DNA from: Bog-159 sp963756605
Lineage (GTDB): Bacteria > Acidobacteriota > Terriglobia > Bryobacterales > Bryobacteraceae
Reading direction: 5' to 3'
Length of the DNA: 64,000 nt
Assembly: GCA_963756605.1 (NCBI GenBank)
Contig: CAVWOT010000019.1
Coordinates: 428,866 to 492,865 of the forward strand
The position numbers were made by a program, and so were the translations under genes. Below are positions 9,090-18,017 of this stretch, one piece after another; position 1 is the stretch's first letter; the number at the start of each line of letters is the position of its first letter. The notes beneath the pieces were generated by a model. It was not told the DNA's origin. It worked only from the letters and a program-made list of their open reading frames with translations, and searched no databases.

Positions 9090-10256
9090 TTAGCACCAAG
9101 CCTTGACGATACCGGCAGGTCCTGACAACGCCTGCCAAGCAGTTACTTGGTGCGTGCCGGAACGGGCAGCAAATTCGGAAGGGCCGGGCCCGCCTGGCGT
9201 TGGGCGTCCTGCTCGATGAGAATCTCGAGTTGTAACGCATCCGCTTCGGCCGGCGCGAGTGCTCCGGCGCTGTGCAGCTTTTTCCAGGAGTAGTTGGATG
9301 CAGACGCGCTGCGCGGAGATGGCCGCATTCACCTGATTCCGGTAATCCGTCAGGTTGGTCCACCGAATGTGGGTGGCGGGCGCCAGCGCTTGTTTGATCG
9401 TGTTGAGCGAAAGATAGCTCAGGGCCGCTAGATACTCCAAGCAGTACTCCTGGTGATCGAGAGGCACAAACGCTCCACCTCGGAGGCCATTGGGCAGGGC
9501 ACGGTGGTAATAAACAGGGTGCATTCCTGGCGCCGCAATGACATCGCCTGTCTGCGGCAAGAAAACCAATTCATCGACGTTAAATGGAGGAAAACCGGGT
9601 GCAAGCTCCCAGGGGCCAAAACAGACGGCACCTGCACCGTGAACGGACCGTTCGCCAGGCCGGAGGCGCGAGCCGAGGGTTACGCGAAACACATGGCTCA
9701 CGTTTACCTCGGACAAAATTAGCGCCGCGATGCCGGCGCTTCTGGACTCCACTAACAGATTATGCGCGGCCACCCATATCGTGCCCACTGGATCTCGTTC
9801 CGTGGTCCTCGCCATCGTAAGCAAGGCTTCGCGGCTCCCGGGCGGATCTTGCGCCAGCAGGATCAGCACCTCGACCGGCCATTGCCTTTGGAACGACATC
9901 AGGTTCGCGGGGTCTACCGGGTGCCCAAGTTGAATGAGCGCATCCAAAGTCGCCTGAATCGCGGCATACTCCGGCGTATCGCCACGCAGCGTGTTGGCGG
10001 CCAGTTCATGCCACGCCGCCAGTTGCGAGACCAGGGCGGTAGACTGATCCTGAAGGCGATATTTTCCGGACAGGTAAGCACCCCACGCTTTCTCACGGTA
10101 TCCCGGCGATTGCATCAACTGCGCGGCTTCGGCGGAAATCTCCCGCTCGGTCGCGGCGAAGGGCTCGGATTGCTGTGCGAACGCTGCCGTCAGCGGGAGG
10201 GCCATCAGAACCCAGCATGTCATCCGGCTAGGATTGAGTGAAACGTTTGTCGCCAT
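9090..10256 (-). CDS. Secreted protein of unknown function, probably frameshifted near its C-terminus
   Basis: The open frame gives 388 residues with a signal peptide (cleavage near AFAQQ, about residue 28). I do not recognise the family. Up to about residue 325 the sequence is normal and partly helical. After LLLEK it becomes rich in R, G, P and S and loses coherence. In the neighbouring frame the strand reads on as KLHSAGALAPAEADALQLEI and ends at 9143. The switch coincides with a run of five T at 9279-9283 (plus strand), so loss of one base there would restore a protein ending at 9143. It could be a true mutation or a sequencing error. Confidence 0.6.
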   Translation of the reverse strand: MATNVSLNPSRMTCWVLMALPLTAAFAQQSEPFAATEREISAEAAQLMQSPGYREKAWGAYLSGKYRLQDQSTALVSQLAAWHELAANTLRGDTPEYAAIQATLDALIQLGHPVDPANLMSFQRQWPVEVLILLAQDPPGSREALLTMARTTERDPVGTIWVAAHNLLVESRSAGIAALILSEVNVSHVFRVTLGSRLRPGERSVHGAGAVCFGPWELAPGFPPFNVDELVFLPQTGDVIAAPGMHPVYYHRALPNGLRGGAFVPLDHQEYCLEYLAALSYLSLNTIKQALAPATHIRWTNLTDYRNQVNAAISAQRVCIQLLLEKAAQRRSTRAGRSGCVTTRDSHRAGRPTPGGPGPSEFAARSGTHQVTAWQALSGPAGIVKAWC

Positions 10257-10420
10257 GACTGGCTGGGCCGCACGTTACTGCCCGGGGTGGAACCAGTTCT
10301 CCTTAGATGGCCTGGCTTTCGGCACGTGAAACAGCTCCATAGCTAATCATATGGGCTATCAGGTTTTGTCCGGGTCCTTTGCGCAATGCGACAAAAGCCA
10401 GTAATCGTGTTTCGGGTTAA

Positions 10421-10738
10421 CTAAACGCCGTTTGACAGGACAGAACCGCAGGCAACCATTGCAGACAGAAACCCGCTGCTGGCCAACAGCAGTCGCGAGG
10501 CGCCGCGTCCAAAGAGGGCCAGCCCGATGGTCAGTAGAGCCGAGGAAAGCGCCGGATCAAAAAGTATACTGTTTCTAACATTGGAGTATCCACCTTGACC
10601 ATCCGGAGGCAGGGGAAATGGATTGAACCTAGAGTTAACGACGGCAAGTGAGCACAGGATGCTCAGGAGAAATCCGGACCGGAACAGGAGCATCCTGGCG
10701 CCCCGAAGCGGAGGATTAAGTTTTTGCTGAAAACGCAA
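10421..10738 (-). CDS. Small hypothetical membrane protein
   Basis: 105 residues with hydrophobic segments at about 16-35, 64-78 and 80-98, and a polar middle rich in N, P and G. No family is recognised. No strong ribosome binding site is visible, and base composition is somewhat less GC-rich than in the neighbours. It stands alone between two divergent transcription units. It may be a real small gene or a chance open frame. Confidence 0.35.
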   Translation of the reverse strand: MRFQQKLNPPLRGARMLLFRSGFLLSILCSLAVVNSRFNPFPLPPDGQGGYSNVRNSILFDPALSSALLTIGLALFGRGASRLLLASSGFLSAMVACGSVLSNGV

Positions 10739-10893
10739 CGCCGCGTCATAAAGAGTAAGTTAACGCAGCATGGCTCGAAGCCCCGTAAACCAAAGGCTGG
10801 CGTGTTGCAAGTATCCGTCGCAATGCAGACGTGAAATCCCCATGTTCTAGCCTGGCGCATGAGCCACGCGGGCCGCCGGACAGTCCGTCCCAG

Positions 10894-10899
10894 TACAAT
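10894..10899 (+). promoter_or_regulatory. Possible -10 box (TACAAT) for a leaderless start
   Basis: TACAAT ends 6 bases before the ATG at 10906 and no Shine-Dalgarno sequence is visible. That spacing would put transcription initiation at or next to the start codon. Confidence 0.35.
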
Positions 10900-10905
10900 A
10901 GAAAT

Positions 10906-13017
10906 ATGTCCCGCTCACCGGCGAATGCCGCGGCTGCGGTCGAGCGTTTCTTCCAGTTCGCCCTGTGGGGCCTGGTGGTCAGCGGCTATCTGGCGGTGGC
11001 CGGATCCGGCTATCTGGACGCGCCCACCGTCTTCCTGACCGGCGCAGGACTGCTGGTGCGTGCGCTGCTGATCTCGGGCGCCCTGCGGCTCACGATCTCG
11101 CCGCGGCTGGTGCTGGCGCTCACCCTGGCCTACGTGGGCTTCTTCCCGCTCGATTACTTTTTCCTTTCCCGGGCATTCATTCAGTCCACCGTACACCTGG
11201 TGTTCTTCCTCGCCGTGATCCAGATCCTGACCTCGCGCACCAATCGCGACTACTTCTTCATGGCCACCATTGCATTTCTGGAGCTGCTGGCCGCCGCCAT
11301 CCTTTCTTCGAATTCGAACTTCTTCCTTTTCCTGACGCTGTATCTCTTGTTCGCCATGGCGGCCTTCACCAGCTCCGAGATCCGCCGCTCGATGCAGAAA
11401 AGGCTGACCGTCGCGCGCAGCGGATCTCGCCGCTTCCATTGGCGCCTGGCAGCGCTGACGACTGTCATTACGATGGGCATCTTGGGGCTAACCACCGGTC
11501 TCTTTTTTATTCTGCCGCGCACCGATGCGGCGCTGCGCCGGCTGGTGTCCCATCGCTACTACCTGCCAGGCTTCTCAAACCAGGTCTTGCTGGGGGAGAT
11601 CGGAGAGATCAAGTCCACATCCCGTCCGGTCATGCACGTGCAATTCAATCTGGCCCCTCCTCCGCCCAACCTGAAATGGCGTGGGGCGACTTTGAGCGAC
11701 TTCAATGGGCGGGCCTGGTTTGAGCCTCCCACCGAACCGCGCTGGATTGCGCCGGTGGCTAAGGGAGAATTCCAGCTTGCCAGCGCCGAGCAGCGCCGCC
11801 GCAACGGCCAGGCCGTGAGTTATCGCGTCAGCCTGAACGGCCTCGATTCGGACGTCCTGTTCTTCGCCGGGAAACCGAATACGATGATTGTCTGGCGGAA
11901 GCTGCCATTCATCCTGGGGCGCGAGGATGGCAGCTACCGCCTTGGACAACATCCGGCGGAAGGGTTCTTTTACGACGTCTGGGGCTGGCTGGGCGATACC
12001 GGAGCCGCCGAGGATTTCCTTGGCGCAGACGAAAGAAGACACTGCCTGAGCCTGCCGCAGCAGCTTGATCCGCGCATCGCCGCACTGGCCCGCGATTCGG
12101 TGCGCGGACTGGACGACGATACTCGCCGTGCGATCGCGTTGGGGCGTTTCCTGCGTAGTCGCTACGGCTACACGCTGGAACTACCCTCGCGTCAGGTTGC
12201 CGATCCGCTGGCATACTTCCTGTTCACCCGCAGGAAGGGGCACTGCGAATACTTCGCGTCCGCTATGACGGTGATGCTGCGCACGCTGGGAATTCCCGCG
12301 CGGCTGGTAACCGGTTTCCAAAGCGGCATTTTCAATCCGCTCACGGGCCTGTATGTGATTCGCGCGTCGGACGCGCATAGCTGGGTGGAAGCCTGGCTCC
12401 CCGGCCGCGGTTGGACAACCTTCGATCCGACACCGCCGGACCCCTCCCCCGGCGCCAACGCGCTGCTCACCAGGCTGGGGCTCTATGCGGACGCGGTGGA
12501 AACGTTCTGGCAGGAGTGGGTGGTCAGCTACGATCTGAGCCATCAGGCGACGCTGGCCGATCGCATGGAACAAGCCAGCCGGCGCGTCAGCCTGCGTTGG
12601 CTCGACCGCATCTTCGATGCCGGAGACAACTGGACCTATGCGCGCGCGTGGCTGGCCCAAACGGGCAGGTGGTGGCTGCTCGGGCTGTTCGGCGGAGCGC
12701 TGGGCGCGTGGTCGGCCCCCAGGCTGTGGCGGCTGTGGCGCATGCGGCTGGGATTGCGGCGCCTGCGGCGCGGGCAGGTGAGCATCGCGGATGCCACGCT
12801 GCTCTATCAGCGTATGCTGAAGCTGCTCAAGCGGCGGGGCTACCAGAAACCCGCGTGGTTAACACCGAGAGAATTCGCATGCTCGCTACCTCCTTCGGAA
12901 ATTCAAATGCTTGTACTGCAATTTACTTCGGCCTACAATGCGTTGCGTTTCGGAGGGCAGGCCGACGCCGGGATGCGGCTGTCGTCACTGCTGCAGGATT
13001 TGGAGGGCGGGCTTTAG
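10906..13017 (+). CDS. Transglutaminase-like membrane protein (TgpA / DUF3488 type)
   Basis: 703 residues. The N-terminal third holds five or six membrane helices (DUF3488-like). A large extracytoplasmic domain follows, then a transglutaminase core: catalytic Cys in KGHCEYFASAM, His in SDAHSWVEAW, Asp in FDPTPP. One more membrane helix (about 590-610) precedes a basic cytoplasmic tail with a DUF4129-like end. TgpA-type proteins face the periplasm and are thought to act as thiol peptidases or transglutaminases. Usual partners (a MoxR ATPase and a DUF58 protein) are not adjacent. The upstream in-frame ATG at 10831 is rejected because the predicted membrane domain begins after 10906. The stop codon lies inside a palindromic repeat. 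Confidence 0.87.
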   Translation: MSRSPANAAAAVERFFQFALWGLVVSGYLAVAGSGYLDAPTVFLTGAGLLVRALLISGALRLTISPRLVLALTLAYVGFFPLDYFFLSRAFIQSTVHLVFFLAVIQILTSRTNRDYFFMATIAFLELLAAAILSSNSNFFLFLTLYLLFAMAAFTSSEIRRSMQKRLTVARSGSRRFHWRLAALTTVITMGILGLTTGLFFILPRTDAALRRLVSHRYYLPGFSNQVLLGEIGEIKSTSRPVMHVQFNLAPPPPNLKWRGATLSDFNGRAWFEPPTEPRWIAPVAKGEFQLASAEQRRRNGQAVSYRVSLNGLDSDVLFFAGKPNTMIVWRKLPFILGREDGSYRLGQHPAEGFFYDVWGWLGDTGAAEDFLGADERRHCLSLPQQLDPRIAALARDSVRGLDDDTRRAIALGRFLRSRYGYTLELPSRQVADPLAYFLFTRRKGHCEYFASAMTVMLRTLGIPARLVTGFQSGIFNPLTGLYVIRASDAHSWVEAWLPGRGWTTFDPTPPDPSPGANALLTRLGLYADAVETFWQEWVVSYDLSHQATLADRMEQASRRVSLRWLDRIFDAGDNWTYARAWLAQTGRWWLLGLFGGALGAWSAPRLWRLWRMRLGLRRLRRGQVSIADATLLYQRMLKLLKRRGYQKPAWLTPREFACSLPPSEIQMLVLQFTSAYNALRFGGQADAGMRLSSLLQDLEGGL

Positions 13018-13050
13018 CCAGGCTTTAGCCCGCGCGGGGCTTCAGCCCCA
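13006..13050. repeat. Compound GC-rich palindrome, contains the stop codon of the upstream gene
   Basis: GCGGGCTTTAGCC, GGCTTTAGCCCGC and GGGGCTTCAGCCCC lie in succession. The TAG stop of the transglutaminase gene (13015-13017) falls within the first arm. It sits between two converging genes, so it may terminate both. Confidence 0.65.
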
Positions 13051-13053
13051 CAC

Positions 13054-13557
13054 TTACATCACCCCGCTGTCCTGGATAAGTTGTCTCAGCACCCCACCCA
13101 GCTTCAGAAACTCGTCATAGCTCGGCGGTTTGCGAAAGTAACCCGCACCCAGCGCCGCCGCCTCACTTACATCGCTGGGTGAGTCCGACGACGTGATAAT
13201 CAGGACTGGAATGTCTTTACATTTCGCGCTGGAGCGCAACCGCTGCAGAACCTCAAATCCATCCCTTTTGGGAAGATTCAAATCAAGCAGTAGAAAGTGC
13301 GGGCAAGGCGCGTCGGGATCCTTTTCAGCCCTGGCAATAAAATCGATGGCCTGTTGGCCGTCCGGCGCCACGTACACTTCCAGCGGCAGATTCTCCACCG
13401 CAATCGCCTCGCGGACCAGCAGCGCGTCCGGCAGGTTATCCTCAGCCAGAAGCAGATTGAAGCGCCGCGCTGCGGGTGGCTTCGGTGTGGTGCGGGATGG
13501 TAAAGAAGAAGGTTGCGCCGTTTCCGGGTTCTGATTCGACCCAGATTCGTCCACCAT
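13054..13557 (-). CDS. Single-domain response regulator (CheY-like, Rcp1 type)
   Basis: A receiver domain with the acidic pair in LLLAEDN, the phospho-acceptor Asp in HFLLLDLNLPKRDG, Thr/Ser in LIITSSDS and Lys in GAGYFRKPPSYDEF. There is no output domain. The pattern LLDLNLPKRDG with a long loop before it is typical of Rcp1-like regulators that pair with PAS kinases. The only good start in this frame is the ATG at 13557 (or GTG at 13554), inside the end of the kinase gene. The genes therefore overlap by about 116 bases, with a roughly 38-residue linker before the receiver. The overlap implies coupled translation with the kinase. Confidence 0.85.
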   Translation of the reverse strand: MVDESGSNQNPETAQPSSLPSRTTPKPPAARRFNLLLAEDNLPDALLVREAIAVENLPLEVYVAPDGQQAIDFIARAEKDPDAPCPHFLLLDLNLPKRDGFEVLQRLRSSAKCKDIPVLIITSSDSPSDVSEAAALGAGYFRKPPSYDEFLKLGGVLRQLIQDSGVM

Positions 13558-15304
13558 AGCGTTCAACCACGCGTTGGCAGATAGCCAAACCGATGCCCGT
13601 ACCGCTGAATTTCTGGTCATGATGGAGTCGCTTGAATACACCAAAGATCTTCTCCTTATATTGCGGCTCGATGCCGATGCCATTGTCCTGCACTGAAAAG
13701 CACCAGAAACCACCGCGGCTTACTGCTGAGATATGGATTTTGGGGGGCGCGGCGTTTCGGTATTTCAGCGCGTTTCCGACCAGGTTTTGAAAGACTTGTT
13801 GCAGATGCGCTTCACTCATATGTACTTCCGGCAGCGCATCATAAGTTACAATCGCCTGGCTCTCGCGCAGCGCCTCGGTCAAACCGGCCAGCGCGTCCCG
13901 CAAAGCCACCGACGAGTCTACCACCGCCTCGCTCAGTTCCGCCCGGCTCGCTCTGGTGTAGGCCAGCAGGTCGTTCACCAGCGTGGCCAGGCGGCGGCCG
14001 CCCTCCTTCAGGAATCCCAGATAGAGCCGCCCGTCGGCATCTAATAAGTGATGGTAACGTTTGGCTACTATCTCACTGTAAACTGCCACGTTCCGGATGG
14101 GCTCCTGCAGATCGTGACTGGCCGAGTATGCAAACTGCTGGAGATCCTCATTGGCGCGCCGCAGATCCTCTTCCTTCAGCTTCTGCTCGTGAATCTCGGT
14201 ACTCGACCCGATCCACAAAGTGATCTCGCCTCTGGCATTGCGCATCGCGCGTGCGCGATTGAGATGCCACCGGTAAGCGCCATCGGCGCGCCGGAACCGG
14301 CTGGTCAACTGCAGGGGTTCGCCGGTGGCTATGCTGTGTCGCCAGACGCGCATTCCTTCTTCCAGATCGTCGGGATGAATGAATTGCACCCATCCCCACT
14401 CTTTCAGTTGATCGAAGCCAAGTCCGGTAAATTCCATCCACTGTCTGTTAAGGTATATGGACTCTCCACCGGGACCGGCGGCGAAAATCTTTTGGGGCAT
14501 CGATTCCGCCATGAAATGGAACCGCTCGCGCTCTTCTTCAACCGCGCGCAGCGCCGCCTCGCGGCCGGCCAGGGCTTTCTTCAACTCACTATCCCGTGAC
14601 TGAATGCCGGCCAGCATTTCGTTGAACCTGTCTACCAGGACACCTAGCTCATCGCCGGAGAGTTTCTGCGCGCGGATGCCGTAATCTCCGGTCTCGGAGA
14701 CCGCGGTAGTGGCGCTTACCAGCCGTGAAATCGGATCGGCGATCAGCGCCCGCAAGTGCGATAACAATAGAAATGCAAGCAAGCTTGCGGCGAGCAGAAC
14801 GCAAGCTACCGTGGTTCCGTACAATCTGATCCGCTCGCGAATTTCACCGAGATCGTAAAACAGCATCAGGGTTCCGATGCGGCGGCCGTGCAGCAGGATG
14901 GGCTGTGCCAGAATGATCCGGCCGGTACTGGATCGAACCGTTTCCTGCATCTCAGGCGCCGGGCATATGAAGCCGCCTTGTTCCGCAAATCGGGCGAACA
15001 AAATACCGTCCGACCGATACATGCAAGCAGCGTCTAAGTGCGTGCGCACTCGTAACGCGGCCAGCATCTGGGCCGCGGAATCCGGATCGTTAAACTCCAA
15101 TGCCGCAGTGCTGTTGTCCGCGATAATCCGGCCGAGCGCCGATAAATCGTGCTGCAGCGCCCTGCGATACAGAATGGAATCGGCCACTACAATTCCTAAG
15201 CCTGCCAGGAGCAGGGCAGCTGTGGTGATCACCATGGTGATGATGGTCACCTTCTGGCCGATCGGCCTGTCGCGAAAATTACGCATCACTGTCGCCCGTT
15301 TCAC
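13442..15304 (-). CDS. CHASE8-HAMP-PAS sensor histidine kinase
   Basis: 620 residues: membrane helix (about 20-45), a periplasmic CHASE8-like domain (IIADNSTAALEFNDPDSA is the signature), a second helix (about 165-185), HAMP, a PAS domain with the FIHPDDLEEG motif, HisKA with SASHDLQEPIRN near residue 398, and an ATPase domain with LVGNALKYR, QDNGIGIEP and GTGIGLAICQRVVERYGG. All kinase motifs are intact. CHASE8 is the periplasmic domain of YfiN, the diguanylate cyclase inhibited by YfiR. Here a YfiR gene overlaps the kinase start by 4 bases, so YfiR probably controls this kinase. The response regulator overlaps the 3' end. Confidence 0.92.
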   Translation of the reverse strand: MKRATVMRNFRDRPIGQKVTIITMVITTAALLLAGLGIVVADSILYRRALQHDLSALGRIIADNSTAALEFNDPDSAAQMLAALRVRTHLDAACMYRSDGILFARFAEQGGFICPAPEMQETVRSSTGRIILAQPILLHGRRIGTLMLFYDLGEIRERIRLYGTTVACVLLAASLLAFLLLSHLRALIADPISRLVSATTAVSETGDYGIRAQKLSGDELGVLVDRFNEMLAGIQSRDSELKKALAGREAALRAVEEERERFHFMAESMPQKIFAAGPGGESIYLNRQWMEFTGLGFDQLKEWGWVQFIHPDDLEEGMRVWRHSIATGEPLQLTSRFRRADGAYRWHLNRARAMRNARGEITLWIGSSTEIHEQKLKEEDLRRANEDLQQFAYSASHDLQEPIRNVAVYSEIVAKRYHHLLDADGRLYLGFLKEGGRRLATLVNDLLAYTRASRAELSEAVVDSSVALRDALAGLTEALRESQAIVTYDALPEVHMSEAHLQQVFQNLVGNALKYRNAAPPKIHISAVSRGGFWCFSVQDNGIGIEPQYKEKIFGVFKRLHHDQKFSGTGIGLAICQRVVERYGGRIWVESEPGNGATFFFTIPHHTEATRSAALQSASG

Positions 15305-15876
15305 CGTGTAACTGACCTCGCGACACTTAGGAGCTTGGAGCTTAGCTTTAGCGCAGCATGATCCGCCGCGGACTGATTGATATCAAAACGTACGCGGTGA
15401 TTGTCAATTACGAAAGCGATTATACCGCCCTCGCGCACAAAACTCTCGCCCTCGCCCACGGTGAGAACACCGGCGCCCAGGCTGCCCGGCGCCGCGGCCC
15501 GGTCTTTGCCGCTGCCGGCCTGGAAAACGACTTGGCAGGTTTGCGGCGCAGGAGGTTGATCCATCTTTCGCACGGCCAGCTTGCGGCCGCCCACGGTCTC
15601 TCCCGCTACCACCTGCTGCAGCGCACTCCCGAATGGGTCGTTACCTAGAACGCAAATCGTGAACGGCGCACCGGCATCGGCAAAAGCCGTGGCGGGCCAT
15701 TCGATGAACTTTGTGAAATTCAGCAGGAACGCCGCTTTCACTTGATATTCGAGCGTCGCATCCGCAGTGGCGTAAGGCGGTGAAAGGAGCACCCCGGCAC
15801 AAGCCCAGGTCCAAAAAGTGAAAAGGCTGCGCCTCCTGTTAGTGGAGCGGTCCCGCCGGCTTAAGTGCGGCGTCAT
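15301..15876 (-). CDS. YfiR family periplasmic protein (DUF4154)
   Basis: 191 residues with a signal peptide (about 1-39, ending ATADA). The family hallmark follows: YQVKAAFLLNFTKFIEWP, then FTICVLGNDPFG, then a Cys in the CQVVF strand and the closing VRFDINQSAADHAALKLSSK. In Pseudomonas, YfiR is a periplasmic inhibitor of the CHASE8 protein YfiN. It starts 2 bases after the TonB receptor stop and overlaps the CHASE8 kinase by ATGA. The order receptor, YfiR, kinase suggests a relay from the outer membrane to the kinase. Confidence 0.9.
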   Translation of the reverse strand: MTPHLSRRDRSTNRRRSLFTFWTWACAGVLLSPPYATADATLEYQVKAAFLLNFTKFIEWPATAFADAGAPFTICVLGNDPFGSALQQVVAGETVGGRKLAVRKMDQPPAPQTCQVVFQAGSGKDRAAAPGSLGAGVLTVGEGESFVREGGIIAFVIDNHRVRFDINQSAADHAALKLSSKLLSVARSVTR

Positions 15877-15878
15877 GG

Positions 15879-17933
15879 CTACTTTCCCCAGGCCAGGCTC
15901 GCGTAGACACTGCGCACGACAGCAACCGGCCCGCCGGGGTCCGCCACATACTCGACGTGATAAGGCTGGAATAAGTTGTTCCCCACCACGGAGAGCTCGA
16001 GATGCCGGTTGAAGCGCCAGGCTACCCGCGCGTCGCCAGTTGAGTATCCTGGAACGCTTAGTGCCGGCAAGGCACTTACATATCGATAGATTAGATCTAC
16101 CTGCAATCTCTTGGAAATATCGAATGACGATTGCGCCGTGACTTCGTGGCGCGGACTCGAGCCTTCCACGCTTTGCGGCGTATTTCCAGGCGCTGTTCCG
16201 GCCGCTTTGGAAAGGTCCATATTCAGGTACGAATATGACCCGCGCAGCCGCCAGCGGTCAGTCGGGCGCCATTCCGGTGCGATTTCGCCGCCCGCCGTGT
16301 TGCCGTAGAAGTCGTTGCGAAATTGCGCCGAAATCAGCAGGTAACTGGGCGGCACCACTGGCGCGGCAAATGGCAGCGTATGGGCCGGTGTTTCAAAAGC
16401 CACCAGGTCTTCGCTGAACAGATCGTGATAGTGGTTCCAGAAACCCGCGAAATCGATGAAGAAGTTCTTAGAGATCAGCGTGCGGTATCCCAGTTCGTAG
16501 CCGTTGAGTTGTTCGGGTGCGAAATTCGGATTCGCGCCGTATCGCCCGAAAAGCGGCAATCCATCGGCCGGCCCGAGGTAACTGGAGAGATAGAAATCGT
16601 GCTCCGCTTGCGAAGGCGCGCGGATCGCGTGTGTGTACGCCGCCCAAAAGGCATGATTCTGCGCCGGAGTCCACATTAGCCGCACGCTCGGCTCGAAATT
16701 AACACCCATGAAGTTAGTGCGGAATACCTTGCTGCCGGCCGAAAGCAGCAGCCTGTTATCTACCAGAGTAACATCGTCTTCAACAAAGCCGGAGAGTTCA
16801 TAATCCAGCCGGTTGAAGGGATCGAATACCAGACCCGTACTGACTTCGCGGAAGTGCCCGTCACTCGACTGCGCTTCCAATCCGTAAATGAACTCCTGGC
16901 GCGATCGCACTTTGGTGTGCGCGATAAGATCGACATCGAACGTGTTGCGGGTCTCCCCGAAGTTTGGCTCGTAGCGGTTCGTGCGATCGTAATAGGCCTG
17001 GATTTGAAGATCGTTCCCCTCGCCGAACGTGCGCGTCCAACGCGTAACCAGATTTGCGCCGGAAGCATCCGCATTGCCATCCACGTTGGCCGTAGAGGGA
17101 GGCGTATAGTTAGTCACCGAAACGCGTTCGCCGTCTTCTTGTGAGTAAATGTCTCCCTGCACCGTGAACGAATCGCGGCCGTTCCCCCAATCCGTGCGGA
17201 AGCCGCTCTGCGCGCCGCGCCAGTCGTCAAAGTTGTCGTTATCGAAATGATGTTCGGGGCCGCGGTCGTATGCCTTTCCATAGATGCGGTAGGTGAAACC
17301 ATTGTCATCGCCGCCGCCGTAGCGAAAATTGGCGAAGCCTTGCTCGTTACTTCCGCCGCCCGCCGAGGCATACGTGCCCCGCGTATCTTTGCTGCTCTTA
17401 GTAATGATATTGATAACTCCGTTCACCGCATTGGGGCCCCAGATGGTACCGCCGGGGCCGCGGATCACTTCAATCCGGTCGACGTCCTCGAGTAAAGTGT
17501 CCTGCACTTCCCAGTAGGTTCCCGCAAAGAGAGGCGTGTAGACGCTCCGTCCATCAATCAGCACCAGTACCGACCGCGCCAGCCGTGATCCGAACCCGCG
17601 AATCCCGATGGACCATTTGCTGCCAGCGATGCGCGCCACCTCGACGCCCGGCGCCAGGCGCAGCGCATCCGCCAGCGTAGTGACGCCGGATCGCCGGATG
17701 TCTTCGCCGGTGATGACATAGATGGCCACGGGTGACCGGAAGGCGGGCGTGGGTCCCTTGGAAGGCGACGTCACATCGATCTGTGAGAGTTGTTCGAGAG
17801 TGAGTTGTTTGAGAGATTCCGGAGTAGTCTCGACTGTGGCGTCCTGCAGCGAATTGTCAGCGGTGAGAGCCGGGATGAGCAACAGGGGCACGCATACCAG
17901 TCTGAACCGCCACCCCGCGGAGTAAATCACCAT
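15879..17933 (-). CDS. TonB-dependent outer membrane receptor
   Basis: 684 residues with a signal peptide, a TonB-box-like acidic region near LTLEQLSQIDVTSPSK, and a plug domain (about 60-180) containing RSPVAIYVITGEDIRRSG, SKWSIGIRGFGSR and the NAVNGVINIITK strand. A 22-strand-type barrel follows and ends with aromatic-rich NNLFQPYHVEY and a terminal SLAWGK. This class binds siderophores, cobalamin or glycans, or senses ligands. It heads an operon with yfiR, a CHASE8 kinase and a receiver, 2 bases before yfiR, so a sensory role is likely. The ligand is unknown. Confidence 0.92.
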   Translation of the reverse strand: MVIYSAGWRFRLVCVPLLLIPALTADNSLQDATVETTPESLKQLTLEQLSQIDVTSPSKGPTPAFRSPVAIYVITGEDIRRSGVTTLADALRLAPGVEVARIAGSKWSIGIRGFGSRLARSVLVLIDGRSVYTPLFAGTYWEVQDTLLEDVDRIEVIRGPGGTIWGPNAVNGVINIITKSSKDTRGTYASAGGGSNEQGFANFRYGGGDDNGFTYRIYGKAYDRGPEHHFDNDNFDDWRGAQSGFRTDWGNGRDSFTVQGDIYSQEDGERVSVTNYTPPSTANVDGNADASGANLVTRWTRTFGEGNDLQIQAYYDRTNRYEPNFGETRNTFDVDLIAHTKVRSRQEFIYGLEAQSSDGHFREVSTGLVFDPFNRLDYELSGFVEDDVTLVDNRLLLSAGSKVFRTNFMGVNFEPSVRLMWTPAQNHAFWAAYTHAIRAPSQAEHDFYLSSYLGPADGLPLFGRYGANPNFAPEQLNGYELGYRTLISKNFFIDFAGFWNHYHDLFSEDLVAFETPAHTLPFAAPVVPPSYLLISAQFRNDFYGNTAGGEIAPEWRPTDRWRLRGSYSYLNMDLSKAAGTAPGNTPQSVEGSSPRHEVTAQSSFDISKRLQVDLIYRYVSALPALSVPGYSTGDARVAWRFNRHLELSVVGNNLFQPYHVEYVADPGGPVAVVRSVYASLAWGK

Positions 17934-18017
17934 GCCGATCTTTGATTCTAGTGCAGTCCTCCGCCTGACGTAAAAGAAATAGCTTATGAATTGTGCGGCA
18001 ACTTACACTAGGCAGGT

